A stretch of 64,000 bases of DNA from Struthidea cinerea (Eukaryota > Chordata > Aves > Passeriformes > Corcoracidae): contig VZTI01003651.1 of the NCBI GenBank assembly GCA_013397865.1, positions 419,890 through 483,889 on the forward strand. The letters are read 5' to 3'. Below the pieces are notes generated by a model. That model searched no databases. It saw nothing but the letters and a program-made list of their open reading frames with translations, and was not told where the DNA came from. Shown piece after piece: positions 27,301 to 39,300 of the stretch (the stretch's first letter is position 1; every line of letters starts with the position of its first letter). Position numbers and translations under genes: made by a program.

Positions 27301-30300
27301 ATGTGGAAGGTGAGGAAACACAAAGTAATCACCCCCTTTTAAAAAACACCCAGCAAGTCATGAATTCACATTTTCATCCCCGACTCCCCAGCTTGGCTAC
27401 TTTGACTTCACCTACAAAATTAAAGTTCTTGCACTGTTACACTTCAAAAAAATTTTTTTCCCATTTCTATAGAGAAAGCGTGCACAAGGATTTGGGGGGC
27501 ACAGACTCAAACGTGCCTAATAAAGGGCAGGAATTTCCCCCCGTGGCAAACACGCCCTCCTTGCCCACGGGTGGATTTGCAGCACTGAGCTCATTTGGCA
27601 CTAAGTGTGTCGTGTTGTTAAAATAAGCTGCAGGCGGAACAGGAGAAAACACACTACTTTTAGATCATGATGAAACCAACCCTTCATCTGGGTTTTGAGA
27701 AGCTCAACCTGTCCTGGCTGGAGTTATCAATTATTAACCAGCTCCTCTCTGAAGCCACTGGATCCACGGATGTGCTGTCCCAGGTGGACAAACCACCAAC
27801 GTGAGGAGACTGCAGCCCAGGTCTCCTCACAACTGGCTGAGCATCACCTCCCCTTCTCACCTGACACTGCTCATCCAAAAGTTAACCCTCCTTTAAACAT
27901 CCTAACAAGGATTTATTCAGCTGGCTGCTCCCTGGACTGCTTTGGGGCTGCCACCTTCTTGGTTCCGATTTCCCGTCTTCCGTAGGAGCGTATGACAGAC
28001 ACTGCTCAGACTGGATCTGGTGTCGGGATGTACTGAACCACGGGATTATTAAAACCTGTGGTTCCTTCCACACGTAACACTGGATTTTCAAACATTAAGC
28101 AGTGTGTTTCAGGAAAAATGGGCACTCCTCCCATTAATCCACCTGCCATTCCAGGCTTTAATTAATTTTATGAGCTTGCTTCAATTCTGTAACATTCACT
28201 GGCTGGACAAAGTTTGTTTTCAAAGTACTCTGTCATCTTAAGAACCACTTACCATTCAAGTCAAGGAATATAACAGGAATGTGAGTTTCCATACCAGCCA
28301 CAGGAGTCCTAAAATGCAAGACAGGGACAACGGTGGCATTTAAAGTAACAGAGATTTACCCAGCACACGTCCCTGATGATCCAAACCCCCACGACATCGC
28401 ATTCAGTCTGCGATTTTTAGCCAGACCATTGATAACCTTGGCAAACCTCTTTATTTTAATTTACTGCTGCAGATTCCAAGAGACTCAAATAAATTAGTAT
28501 TTCTTTTATATCAGCTCTCTTAGAATTATTATCTTCTTTGACCTCTGCTTTCCGAAATGTTTTCTCCCTCTTAAATGCTAGCAGCAAAATTAAGTTTATT
28601 TACTGTGACACATGCATTAATGAAATGCAAACCCCTCTACTTTGGCGATTGCAGGGAAAACGAGAAAGAGAGAATCAGAAAAGTCAGTCTTGAGGTTTTT
28701 AAACTAACACTGATGCTGCCTCTCCACACAGTTATTACTCTTTCTTACAAAACACATGTTCAAGAGCCCAAACTGATGAATTTATAGCGAGTAAGAGCAG
28801 GCTGGCATCTTATGTAATATATGAAGTGCTTGAATCAGACTGAACGTTTCCTCTGGTGCAAACGTGTACAAACCAGATTCTTCCTGGAGCAAGTTTCCCG
28901 CAACTCCACTGTTTTGAAACCTAATGAAACACACTGATGTGAAAGTCGTTGTGTTTCCAACAAGAACTTGATCTCTTTTATGCTTTAGAAGCTCTGACAA
29001 ACTTCAGCTTAAAACTCCGTGACACTCAATTCCACCAATAAATCCTGTTAGAGGTTTGCTCAGAGAAGATATTCAGGAAGTTGCAAGCAACTGAAGATGA
29101 GGTTTGAGGTGAAACAACCCTGACTCCTTATCTGCAGTTGTTGCTCACAGCTGATCCAGCACAGCAGCCTCACTCCAGTGCTCTCTACTATTTTTAATGT
29201 TCAGAAAATCACAGGGAACACTTGCTGACTAAACAGAGTTTGTTCTCAAACCAGGAGCGCAACAAAATGCTCCTGGAGATGCACTTTTATGATGAGGGGG
29301 CAGCTTTTAAGTGAATGAACTAGGTAGTTAACATATTAGCTAATTTTTTTAAATGGCGAGTGCAGTGGTAGTAAATATTGATTCCTTTTTTCAGAAGGTT
29401 ATAATTACACCCTGATCAATAACAGTATCGTTTACTAAACAGCATTTCTGGATTTCAGAGACACAACCTGATAAAATAATTTAAGCAAGAGGCCTAATTT
29501 TAACAACTTTGCTCATGCAGGGTACAGAGGCCAGACTGAGGAGAGAAAAAAAATGGCCACAATCCAAAGCCAGGAATGGGCTGTGCATCATTTTTACATT
29601 CCTCCTATGGGAATGGATGTTCCTACCACTCTGCTGGAGCTCCAGGGATCCCACTGCCAGCAGAAGGAACCATCACAGCATTCCTTTCTTCTGTCAGGGT
29701 CAGCCTCATCTCCAAAAGCTGAGCCTCCCGATCGGCGTCGTCTTCTGTTTTATCTGGAAGCAGGATGTCAGTCAGGCCAGCAGAGCAGCTCTGAGTGCCT
29801 CTGGCACGTGGCAGTGATTTTACACCTCCCATGACAGAATAAACCCTGCTTTGCTCACAATTCAGCACACAAAGAAACATCCCAAAACAACAAACAAGTT
29901 CACAAAGTCTTCTCCAACTTTAATTTCACCCCAAAAAATTACTACTGAGTTCAGAGATTCAATTCTCCATTAAATTCTCCTCTAAATTTGACTATAATCT
30001 ACATTTAATCTATATTAAGATTAAAAGCGTGTGCACATCTCTCAACCTTTTACTATCATTACTTTTACCAGCATCTTCCTTACCAGGCTTCCCCACGAGT
30101 TTCTGCAGCTGCTGGTCAAGGTACTCCTGGCGCTTCGTTAAGGCACAGAGCCACTTCCGACGGAGCCTCTCCAAGTCCCTGTCCTGAAAAGGGGGAAAAA
30201 AAAATCACATTAAATATTGCCCCAGGAAAGCCAAGGTTTCCTTATTGCGGCTTGCACATTTCCTCAACCCTTCTGCTCATCCTACACCCAAGCAGAAAAG

Positions 30301-33300
30301 GAAGACGGAGCAGACACATCCAAACCCTTCCACTTTCCGCATCTTACGTGAAGTGTTTTTGATTGCCACCTCTTCAGCTGTTTTTCTGTACTACCCAGCT
30401 GAAAAAAACTTCACTTTATGCAGTTCTTTGCCCCCAAACGACTCCAAAACTCACTTACCACTGGAGCTGAAAACCCCAGTCCTCACCACTCCCCTCAGTG
30501 TTTAGCAGCTTCGTGTCAGGAATCCATCCCTGCCCCACACCATCCCACTGTCCCCAGTTATGGCATTTGAAAATGACCCTTTTAAAATAATTTTTCTCAA
30601 GTGCTCATGTCCTTTAGAAAACCCCCCCAAAACACCTCATTATCCTTAAGAACATTCAGTTCCTCCTCTAACATGCTTTAGACTGTTAAAACTTCTGCAT
30701 TTGTAAGAGAGAATTTAACATTTTTACCTGATAACTGTCCATTTCATCCTCTTCTTCCTAGGCCAGAACACACAAAACCATGCCATTAATATTTTTTTTT
30801 CTTTGATAGCAGGAAACACACTGAATGCAGAAGGTGTAACTAATTTAAGCAATATTAACAGTGTTACATAAAAGCCTGAGCTTAGCACAGGCGTGGTCAC
30901 AGAACTAAAACACACTGACACCCCAAAGATTTGCTGCTATCCTCTCAGCTAAACACCAACCAGAACAATCCAATAATTATAACGGAAAAATTCACAGTAA
31001 TGTAACTATAAGAAGTCTTAATAATGGAAAAGAAGTGGAATACAAGAAAGAAACAGGAGAAACAGCCTAAAAACTTTTGAACCTGGACAGCAAAGAAAAA
31101 TGCTCTGTTTTACCTCTAAGACTTCAGAGAGAATGTTCCAGCAAGCGCTGAAAATTCAAAGTCTGGTAGAGAATCCCAGAACGGTTAAGGCTGGAAAAGA
31201 CTTTTAAGATCATGAAGTCCAGCCACCAACCCTTCTGTCCCTTCTGCCAGGTGCTGGCACAGGACAGAGCACAGGACAGAGAGAAAGGTCACCAACCAGC
31301 GCCACCACCATGGTCAGCACTGAATCTCAAAGATGTTTTTTGAACACTTCCAGGGATGGGGGCTCCAGCACTGCCCTGGGCAGCTGTGCCAGGGCTGCAC
31401 AGCCCTTTCCATGAAGGAATTGTTCCCAATATCCCACCTGATCCTCCCCTGGCACAGCTTGTGGCCATTTCCTCTCATTCTGTCCCTGTTCCCTGGGAGC
31501 AGAGCCCAACTCCCCCCCGGCTGCCCCCTCCTGTCAGGGAGTTGTGCAGAGCCACAAGGTCCCCCCTGAGCCTCCTTTTCTCCAGGCTGAGCCCCTTTCC
31601 CAGCTCCCTCAGCCGCTCCTGGTGCTCCAGCTCCTTCCTCAGCTCCATTCCCCTCCCTGGACATGCTCCAGCCCCTCCAGGTCTCTCCTGTCATGAGGGA
31701 CCCAGACCTGCCCCCAAAACTGAGGTGTGTACAAAGGGTTGGAAGTAATTTTGCTGCAAAGGAGAAGAACTTTAAAAATCTACTGTAATTATTGGGGAAT
31801 TAGAACAGCAGCCACACCAGGCATGACAACGGAGACCTTCAACCTTTTATTCCCATTATTTTCTGAGGGCAGACACCCCCTTTAGTTCTCGACCTTCACC
31901 CCAAGCAGAGCCACTTGCAATGAGCACAACTGCCCCTCCTCGCAGGGAATGGAAAAGGAACGAGGACTCCAATCCTCAAGGAGTTACTACTTATCCAGTT
32001 AAGCAATAACGAGCCACCAGAGCCTACTTCTGTACCTTAATCATGAAAGCAAAAACTTAGCTAAGCCAAAACAAAAAAGCCGTAGAGAGAAGGAGGCATT
32101 TCCTCAGTTCAAGGTCTTTAGAAAATCTTTTACATTCCAGAGATAACCTGATTTATCTGAGATAAGAGAAATGATAATAAGGGGACTAAAAATCCAGGTG
32201 CTCGTGTCCAAAGCCTATTGTAAGTAACACGTCCCATAAAACCTGGTTTTCAATGGCCCTTTCCCAGGGGGGTTGTCAGTGTCAGGCACAACCCACTGGT
32301 CTCTCTCAAGTAGAGTTTATGCCTTTTTTTCTTGACAGAATGTTCTGTTTTGGGGATTGCCAGCTCTGTGGGATAAGGCTGGAACTGCTCAGTGGATCAG
32401 AAATTCACCGGGGAAGAAACAGGATGAGGCAGACAGGATGCTCCCCTGGGACTTGTCCCTACAAAACAGGCTAAAAGGGGCACTTGTGAGTTGTGGGTCA
32501 AGGAAAAACTGCAAGAATCAATCATTCTGTCCTAGGAGAGAAACTTGCTCCGTTCAGGAGTTTCCTGGCTTTATAGGAAGGAAATGTGGGTATCAGGGGC
32601 TGCAGGCAGAGCCAGCAGGAGCATAATGGGGAATAACAGGAATAATCTGCCAGGATGCTGCTGGAAAGGTGGAAAATATCCCCCTTTTTGTACCCCTGAC
32701 ACCCAGCCAGAAAGGACTGCTCAGATTAGGAGACAACAAAAACCCCAAATACTTCAGAGCTCAAAGGAAAAGCCATCCTGATTAAGCAAAAAAAGGGGAG
32801 CAGACATGGATTGAATCACACTCTGTCAGGAGGGGCATTTTGGGACGTCTCCTGCTTTTCCATTTTAGCTGGCCTTGTCTCAAGCAGGGCAGCAAATCAA
32901 ACAAGTTTGGAGATTTGTTCTGCTGCACCAGAATTTGGCTTTGCCAGCTCCAGGGAGTGACTGAATTTTCATTTATCTGTTGGGGGAGAAGTCAAGGTGC
33001 ACCAGAAACTCACAGGAGCACTGCAAGAAGATAATCCCTAAAAAGAGATGGATACACGGGAGGTGCAGTGTGTGTGAGGCTGTCAAACAACTGCCCAACA
33101 TTTACTGTGGGCCACAACTGGTTCATGGAATTCTCACATTTGTAACTGGACACAACTTGAATAAATGCCCCCACTGGTTTATTTTAATTTGAATTTTTAA
33201 CTTGAGTACTTTTCATTTATTTTTATTTTGCATACTTACTTAAAATCGCTTTCCATGTCTAACATTTGAAGTAAAATCTACAGGAAAAACTCCTAATGAA

Positions 33301-36300
33301 TTTTAGGAATGTTTGCATTTTCTTCTCTTCTTTGGGTGGTGTGTTAAGGCTGTGCTGCTTGATAGGGAAAAAAAAAAAACCCAACCAAAACCTGAAGAGA
33401 CACAGAACATCTTAATACCGCTACTTTCGCCATGGAAAATGATTCCCTTTATGTTTTACAGCTCTTGGAAATAGGTGACAGCAAATATTCAGAGTTTTAC
33501 CTGATAGTTTTGTGACTTGACATGTTTTATTTGAACACAGCCGATGCCAACAGATAATATGGATTCCTCCATCAGTGGCAAGGTCCCAGATTCCTGCACA
33601 GATTTCACTTCAACCTGGATTCGTCGAGATTGCCCCTGTCCAAAAGAACAATTTGAAATGCTTGTTAAAAAAAAAAAAATGGAATATAAAGTGCTGGAAG
33701 TTTAATTCCAGAGAGACCTCTACTGGCAGCCACTGGCAAGGAATATTGTACTTCTACTTTGGGAAGAACAAAGTGGTGCAATCCCAATGACCCAGTGTTC
33801 AAGAGATACCCCTCCTGTAGCAAGGATTTATATTTACAGAGAAAAATAAAAGTTCAGCATTCAGCAACTATCTCAGTTTATTTTTCTGGAGGGTATTCAA
33901 ACATGCACTGAAAGGATTTTCATTTTATTATTTCTGAAGGTGGAAAATAGGATCTCTTCCCCACCTACAAAAGAGGAGAGCAAAGAGCTACTGGAATTTC
34001 AGTGAACTTTTCCTGACTCTGCCCTCCCTGGCCGAAAATTCTGACTCACTGATGGTATCAGTGCAGCAAAGCAACTGCTCTTTAGTAAAACTGTGAGGGG
34101 GGGGGAAAAAAAGGAAATAAAAAAAAGAAAATTAAAATAAAATTCAAAGGAGTTGGTGAGGTCAGAGGAGCAGCCTGTATCCAACTTTTACTGATTCCTC
34201 GTGTTCTTTGGGCAGTAGCTTATCAATAGCTCATCATTTAAAAACGTGAGCTACTCAGTTAAGCATTAACAATTTAAAGCAGGTAGAATTCCAAGAACAA
34301 AGGAGTGCTTGGCTGGAAGGATCAAATAAAGGGGAACTCTGGACTTCTTTAAAAAATAATGAAGTTCAGTGGAGACTGATGTCCCCTCTGCCAGGTGCTG
34401 GCACAGGACAGAGCACAGGACAGAGAGAAAGGTCACAGGGAAGGCTTTGACCACCTTTAAGATGAGTTTTGCTCTGTCTCCCACTTCACATCTGTTTTCC
34501 TCAACATCACTTTTGCACCTGAGCTTGACACCTCCTTGGACACCTCGGCCATCCAAAGAAAAGCTTCCCACGTGCTTTTTGCACAGCTGGAATCCTGCCC
34601 GTGCCACCTCACCTGTCTGAGCTGGAAGATGCCTCCTGTGCTGACATCCTTGGCAGGGGTCACCTCGACTGGGCAGTACTCCCCGTTCTCATTCAGCTCC
34701 AGGATCTGAACCCACAGTTCCACTTTGCGGGTCACCTCACTCCACCTGCAGGACAAGTCAAATACTAGGTTGTTTCTTTTGTTTGGCTGGTTTTTTCCCT
34801 GAGAAAAAAGGAACTAAAACATCAAGACACTAAGTTCAGGCTGCAGACTGAAGCAGCAACAACTGCTGCAATAAATGCACCATTTGTGAGCACACAGGTA
34901 GCAGCTGTGCAGCGCTTCTAAATTTTCCTGACAGCTATTTTAGTCAAACATCACAAATAAGCCTTTTCCTGATTCCAATACAAACCCCAATTCCACGTTT
35001 AAGCTCTGGTCTCAACTCCTGCCACAGAAGCCCAGTGTTGTCAGGGCAATCAGCTTGAGATGGGAGACAGAAGAATGAGATATGACACTGCCTCACAAGC
35101 TCTCAAGATTCAGAGCACTCTCCTGACCTTCATCATCTCACTGCCTTCTCTCCAATTCTTCCCAGAGCTTAATAAGAAACAGTCAGTTTTGTACAACTTC
35201 AAAATTAAAAAGGACAGAGGTGCTCACTACTCGGCTATCAAACACAACTCACTATTTCAGAGCATCCTTTTCCTCTTTGCCATATTTCCCTGACTTTTAG
35301 TTTGAATTTCCCTGTATGCAGCTTAATGCTCAACAGAAGCTTAAGCTGCAAGTAAAAAGAGAAGTAACTGCCAATAAATTAAGATGCAGAGCTGCCTTCT
35401 AACTGAAGAGGCAAAACAACTCACATTTAAAAAAATGCTACTATAAGATTACTTTGGGGACAATAAATGCTACCAGCAAACAAACAACATCCCCCTTCAG
35501 CGTGAATTACCATATTGCCGTATATTTATTCCAAACTGAGGTAATAAGCAATAAAAACTTTTCCATGGAAGCATTACACGGGTGGTATTTCATGGCCAGG
35601 AATGAATTGGAGTCATCCAGCAGCCTTCAGTTCAAAATCTCCTTACCCCAAACCTGCTTCAAAACTGGGCACCTCAGACAGTGATTTTTCCCAAATTCTA
35701 AACCAAAGGATGTATTTTCCTTATTTACCTGTCACGAAGGCTGCGTGTTTTGGCTTGAATTATTCCCAAATCCCACAGGGCTGGGTTTTTGCGGTCACCA
35801 CTCTGCTTGTGCCCATAAACTTCAATGGCCAAAGCACCATCATAAAGGTGCTCCATGAAGTCTTCAGAAATATTCACAGAAACCTCCTGGAAGGGACAAA
35901 TCAGTTGATAACTGACTGCATGACTCTGGCCGTGAGATTTTACTGCCTTGACTTTAATAAAAGGATTTAGTAAAGTCCCCCTGGTTCCCAAGACACAATC
36001 CAGGGGAAAGGAAGTGTTGCCTCAGCTTGTAAAATCAAGAGGCAGGTCAAAGGTGTGTGATTTTCTGAAGATTAAAGTCTATAAGGAGCTGAAAAATGGC
36101 CACAGGCTGCTGCAAGCCCCGAGCCAATGGCTCAGAAAAAAAATCAAAGCATAGGTTGTAATGTTCAGAATCAGAAAATCAAAACTCATCAGAAGGTGCT
36201 ACATCTATTTCACAAATGGGAAGAGGAATAAATTGCTCAGCGTAATGTGAAGGGATAGAACACGATGAGAACTGGGGTGATTCGGCTGGGATTCATCCAA

Positions 36301-39300
36301 GCGGACTTCAGATGTCCCTATTAAAGATGCCTCTGCTCAGCTGCTCCAAAGCCAGTGGAAAAAAAGAGGGTCTGTCCTAAATATTCTGACTTCTAACAAC
36401 CCAACTTCAACATCCACAGCAGCCCCATGTCCCCGAATCGCGACATTTCTCTCCATTTCATCAGAGTTTAGAGCGATCAGCTCATTACTGACATCAAATA
36501 TCCTCAGGTAAATATCCCCCATCCACGGTGAGTTTACTGTGGATAAATTCTAATGTAAGTTTCTCTAAAGAACTGATGTTTTCCTTTATCAACCCCCTTC
36601 ACTTTCAGTGATTTTTGCACAAATGAACAGTGCAGAAGAATCAAACTTAAATGGACTCTGAAGACGTTTAAGTTCTTATTAAAAAAATATTAGTGTAGCA
36701 GCATGATGAAATTAAAAATGGTATTAGGGCATCATGAAACATCATAATGTGAGCAAAAAGGCAATTAAAACTGCTATACAAGCCTAAACCTGTTTTTTTT
36801 TTTTTTTGTCTGCCTTACAGTTTAATTACTAAAACAGAAAAATAAATTACATTGCAGTGGTCGAAGACAACCATGCACCGTGGCTCCTTGCTGCTGGAGG
36901 ACTGGGAAGGATCCACCTCGGGCGCAACAATAACTGGCTCCACTTGATCCCAGAACGTGTATTTGCAGAACACAAAGTTGGACAGGTGCTGTGGCAGACC
37001 CGTAGCTTGAAGTATTTTAATCTAGAGAAGAGGTGAGAAACAAAAGAAAAGCACTTCTTCATCAGGCACGGAATTAAAAACACCTCCCGGTAGGACAATG
37101 CTCCACTGCAAAGGATGACAAAAAAATAAGAGCAGCAAACCAAAAACAACTTAGAAAATAAAATTCCTGCACTGATACCCATTGGAGACAATATTTGGAG
37201 TGCAGCAGCTGAGCACAATCACTAGATGTCACCAGGCTCATATTTCCTGGGAGTTAACATTTTTAACGGTGAAATGCACCAAACTCATTGCAACTGAAGA
37301 GGAATCCAATAAAAATCTCATACTTCCAGGGGCTCCTTTATTCTCCAAAAATCCCTGGTTTAAGACACTACCTGTCCTCACTCTGTGATACTGGAAATAA
37401 CCCAAAATCAACCCAAAGAACGCAAAAACAGCCTGTCCCCTCATCAAATCAAGGCCAAATAGAAGCAAAAGCTTGTCAATTCTCATTCAGATCTAAACAA
37501 AGCCATCATATTCACCATATATTTAATAAACTTTTATTCTCCATTTGTCAAATTAAGACCAAATGAGTCAGACTTCTGCAGCATCATCCTCAAGACTGGC
37601 AGGAATTTTTTCTGCCAAAATGCCCCATCCTGCTTGCAAGCAACGGAGCTCTATGGCACAGGATAAAAAGTGGGGGGAAAAGGCACAATTTCTTCCAAAT
37701 TGTTCATATTGTCCAGAAGTCAGCAAGGCTGGCGACCACTCCCTCTAATGCTTTTTGCCTCTCTCTTTTCTTACCTGTAGCTTGTAGTTTTACTGCAGCA
37801 CAGAACTGTTAGTAAATACTTCCTACTAATTTTCCTTTTATTACTAACAGTAATAAACACACTGTACATATTTTACAAGATGTTTACTATTTAGAGAAAG
37901 AAATACTGAGAAAAAAAGAAATATTAAGAGATAATGAGTCCTAGAATGATGGGAGTTCATCAGATTCTGTGACTCTTTTTGGATTAGATATTGCAATGCC
38001 AATCCTAACACACAGATCTTCCCTGGCTTCCAAGAGTCCACTAAACTTCCTGGGGTGAGCCTTTGGCATATAAATGCAATTAATGAAGGGAACAAACCCC
38101 ACTTAATTATCTTGTGTTATTTCAGCCATTTCAGAAACAAAATGAGGTTACAAAGAGACATCCGATGCCCAGAAGCCAAGGATTTGACTCAGGATGGGAA
38201 GAGAAGAGGTTGCTCAGAGGTTGGGATACATCTGGAACTCACCCTGCAGACAAGTTTTCTCTCCTGGACGTCATTTTCATTTGAATAGTCAGGACTGTCC
38301 TCACCTCCCACCAGCCTGTCATCGATTTCCCCGCTCACTCGAACAACTTCGACGTGGAGACGGCCTGAAACCTGGCAGGACAGGAGTCAGAATTATTTGT
38401 GTGCCAGAAAACAGTGACAGGTCCATCCCCTCCCAGTCTGTAAGCAGCCAACATTTTATTCCTTTTTGCACCGCTCTTGCACTCTGCAATTGCTCCACCA
38501 CATGAAGAACGCTTCGGAACAAGAATCGAAGAGCCTTTGTTGCAAAAACCATGAAGAAATCAGCCACTGGGGTGGCTCAGGGAACAATCTCACCCTCAAA
38601 CCAGTCTCTGGAGAGTCTGCAAAGCGCACACTTGATGCAGAGCATGGAGAATGTTGCCTGGTGTGCTCTGCTGCCTTCGAAGTTGCTCTTACAGAATATA
38701 TTTAAGAATCTATTCTTGACGGCAGGCAGTGAAAGCAGTGGAGCTATAGCTCATCCTAAGTACTTATTTTGGGCTATTTCCCTCAGAAAGGTGCTCAGAA
38801 AGCTTTCTCCTTTCACAATCACCGTGCTGGGATTCAGAGCTGCCTGAAAACTCCAGTAAAGTGTTACGGGATTTGCACAATTCCACACTGCCAGCAAAGA
38901 ATTTGTGCAGGTGAAACTGGAAATTATCTACTCTGTCCTGGTAATAAGACCCACAGGCTGTAATTAAACAGTTGAGTAAGGACAGATTATGGAAGAAAGA
39001 CAAACCTCTCCCTTCTGATTGATGATTGGAACAGCATATTGAAGCTTCACATCATAGAACAGGCACTCAAGGAAAACATTGGCTACTCCAATAAGGCTGT
39101 GGTTTTCCTGCTCATCATAGAAGGGATCAGCTCTCCTGAAATAAGCTCTCATCACCTGCAAGCAACCCCAGAGTCACGTCAGGAAACCAAACCTTCCAGG
39201 AAACGCTTTTGGAAGTGTTGCACAACCAGCCCAGTGGAAGAAAAAGGGACTCAGGCAGGAGGCCAGATTAGATCACAAGAAGAATAGAAATGAATTTTGT

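Larger units (their letters stand above)
26041..30083 (-). other. KIF13B: KIF13B introns between window exons 22 and 26 (exons excepted)
   Basis: Four introns of about 1119, 968, 1318 and 330 bp. The first begins AT-rich, with GCATAATTAG twice (near 26085 and 26122). Otherwise no repeat or RNA gene was recognised. Confidence 0.65.
30758..33500 (-). other. KIF13B: KIF13B 2.7-kb intron between window exons 20 and 21
   Basis: Holds a roughly 570-bp CR1 fragment (31168-31740) that itself contains a small insertion duplicated from or shared with the 34.4-kb region. The remaining sequence shows nothing recognisable. Confidence 0.7.
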
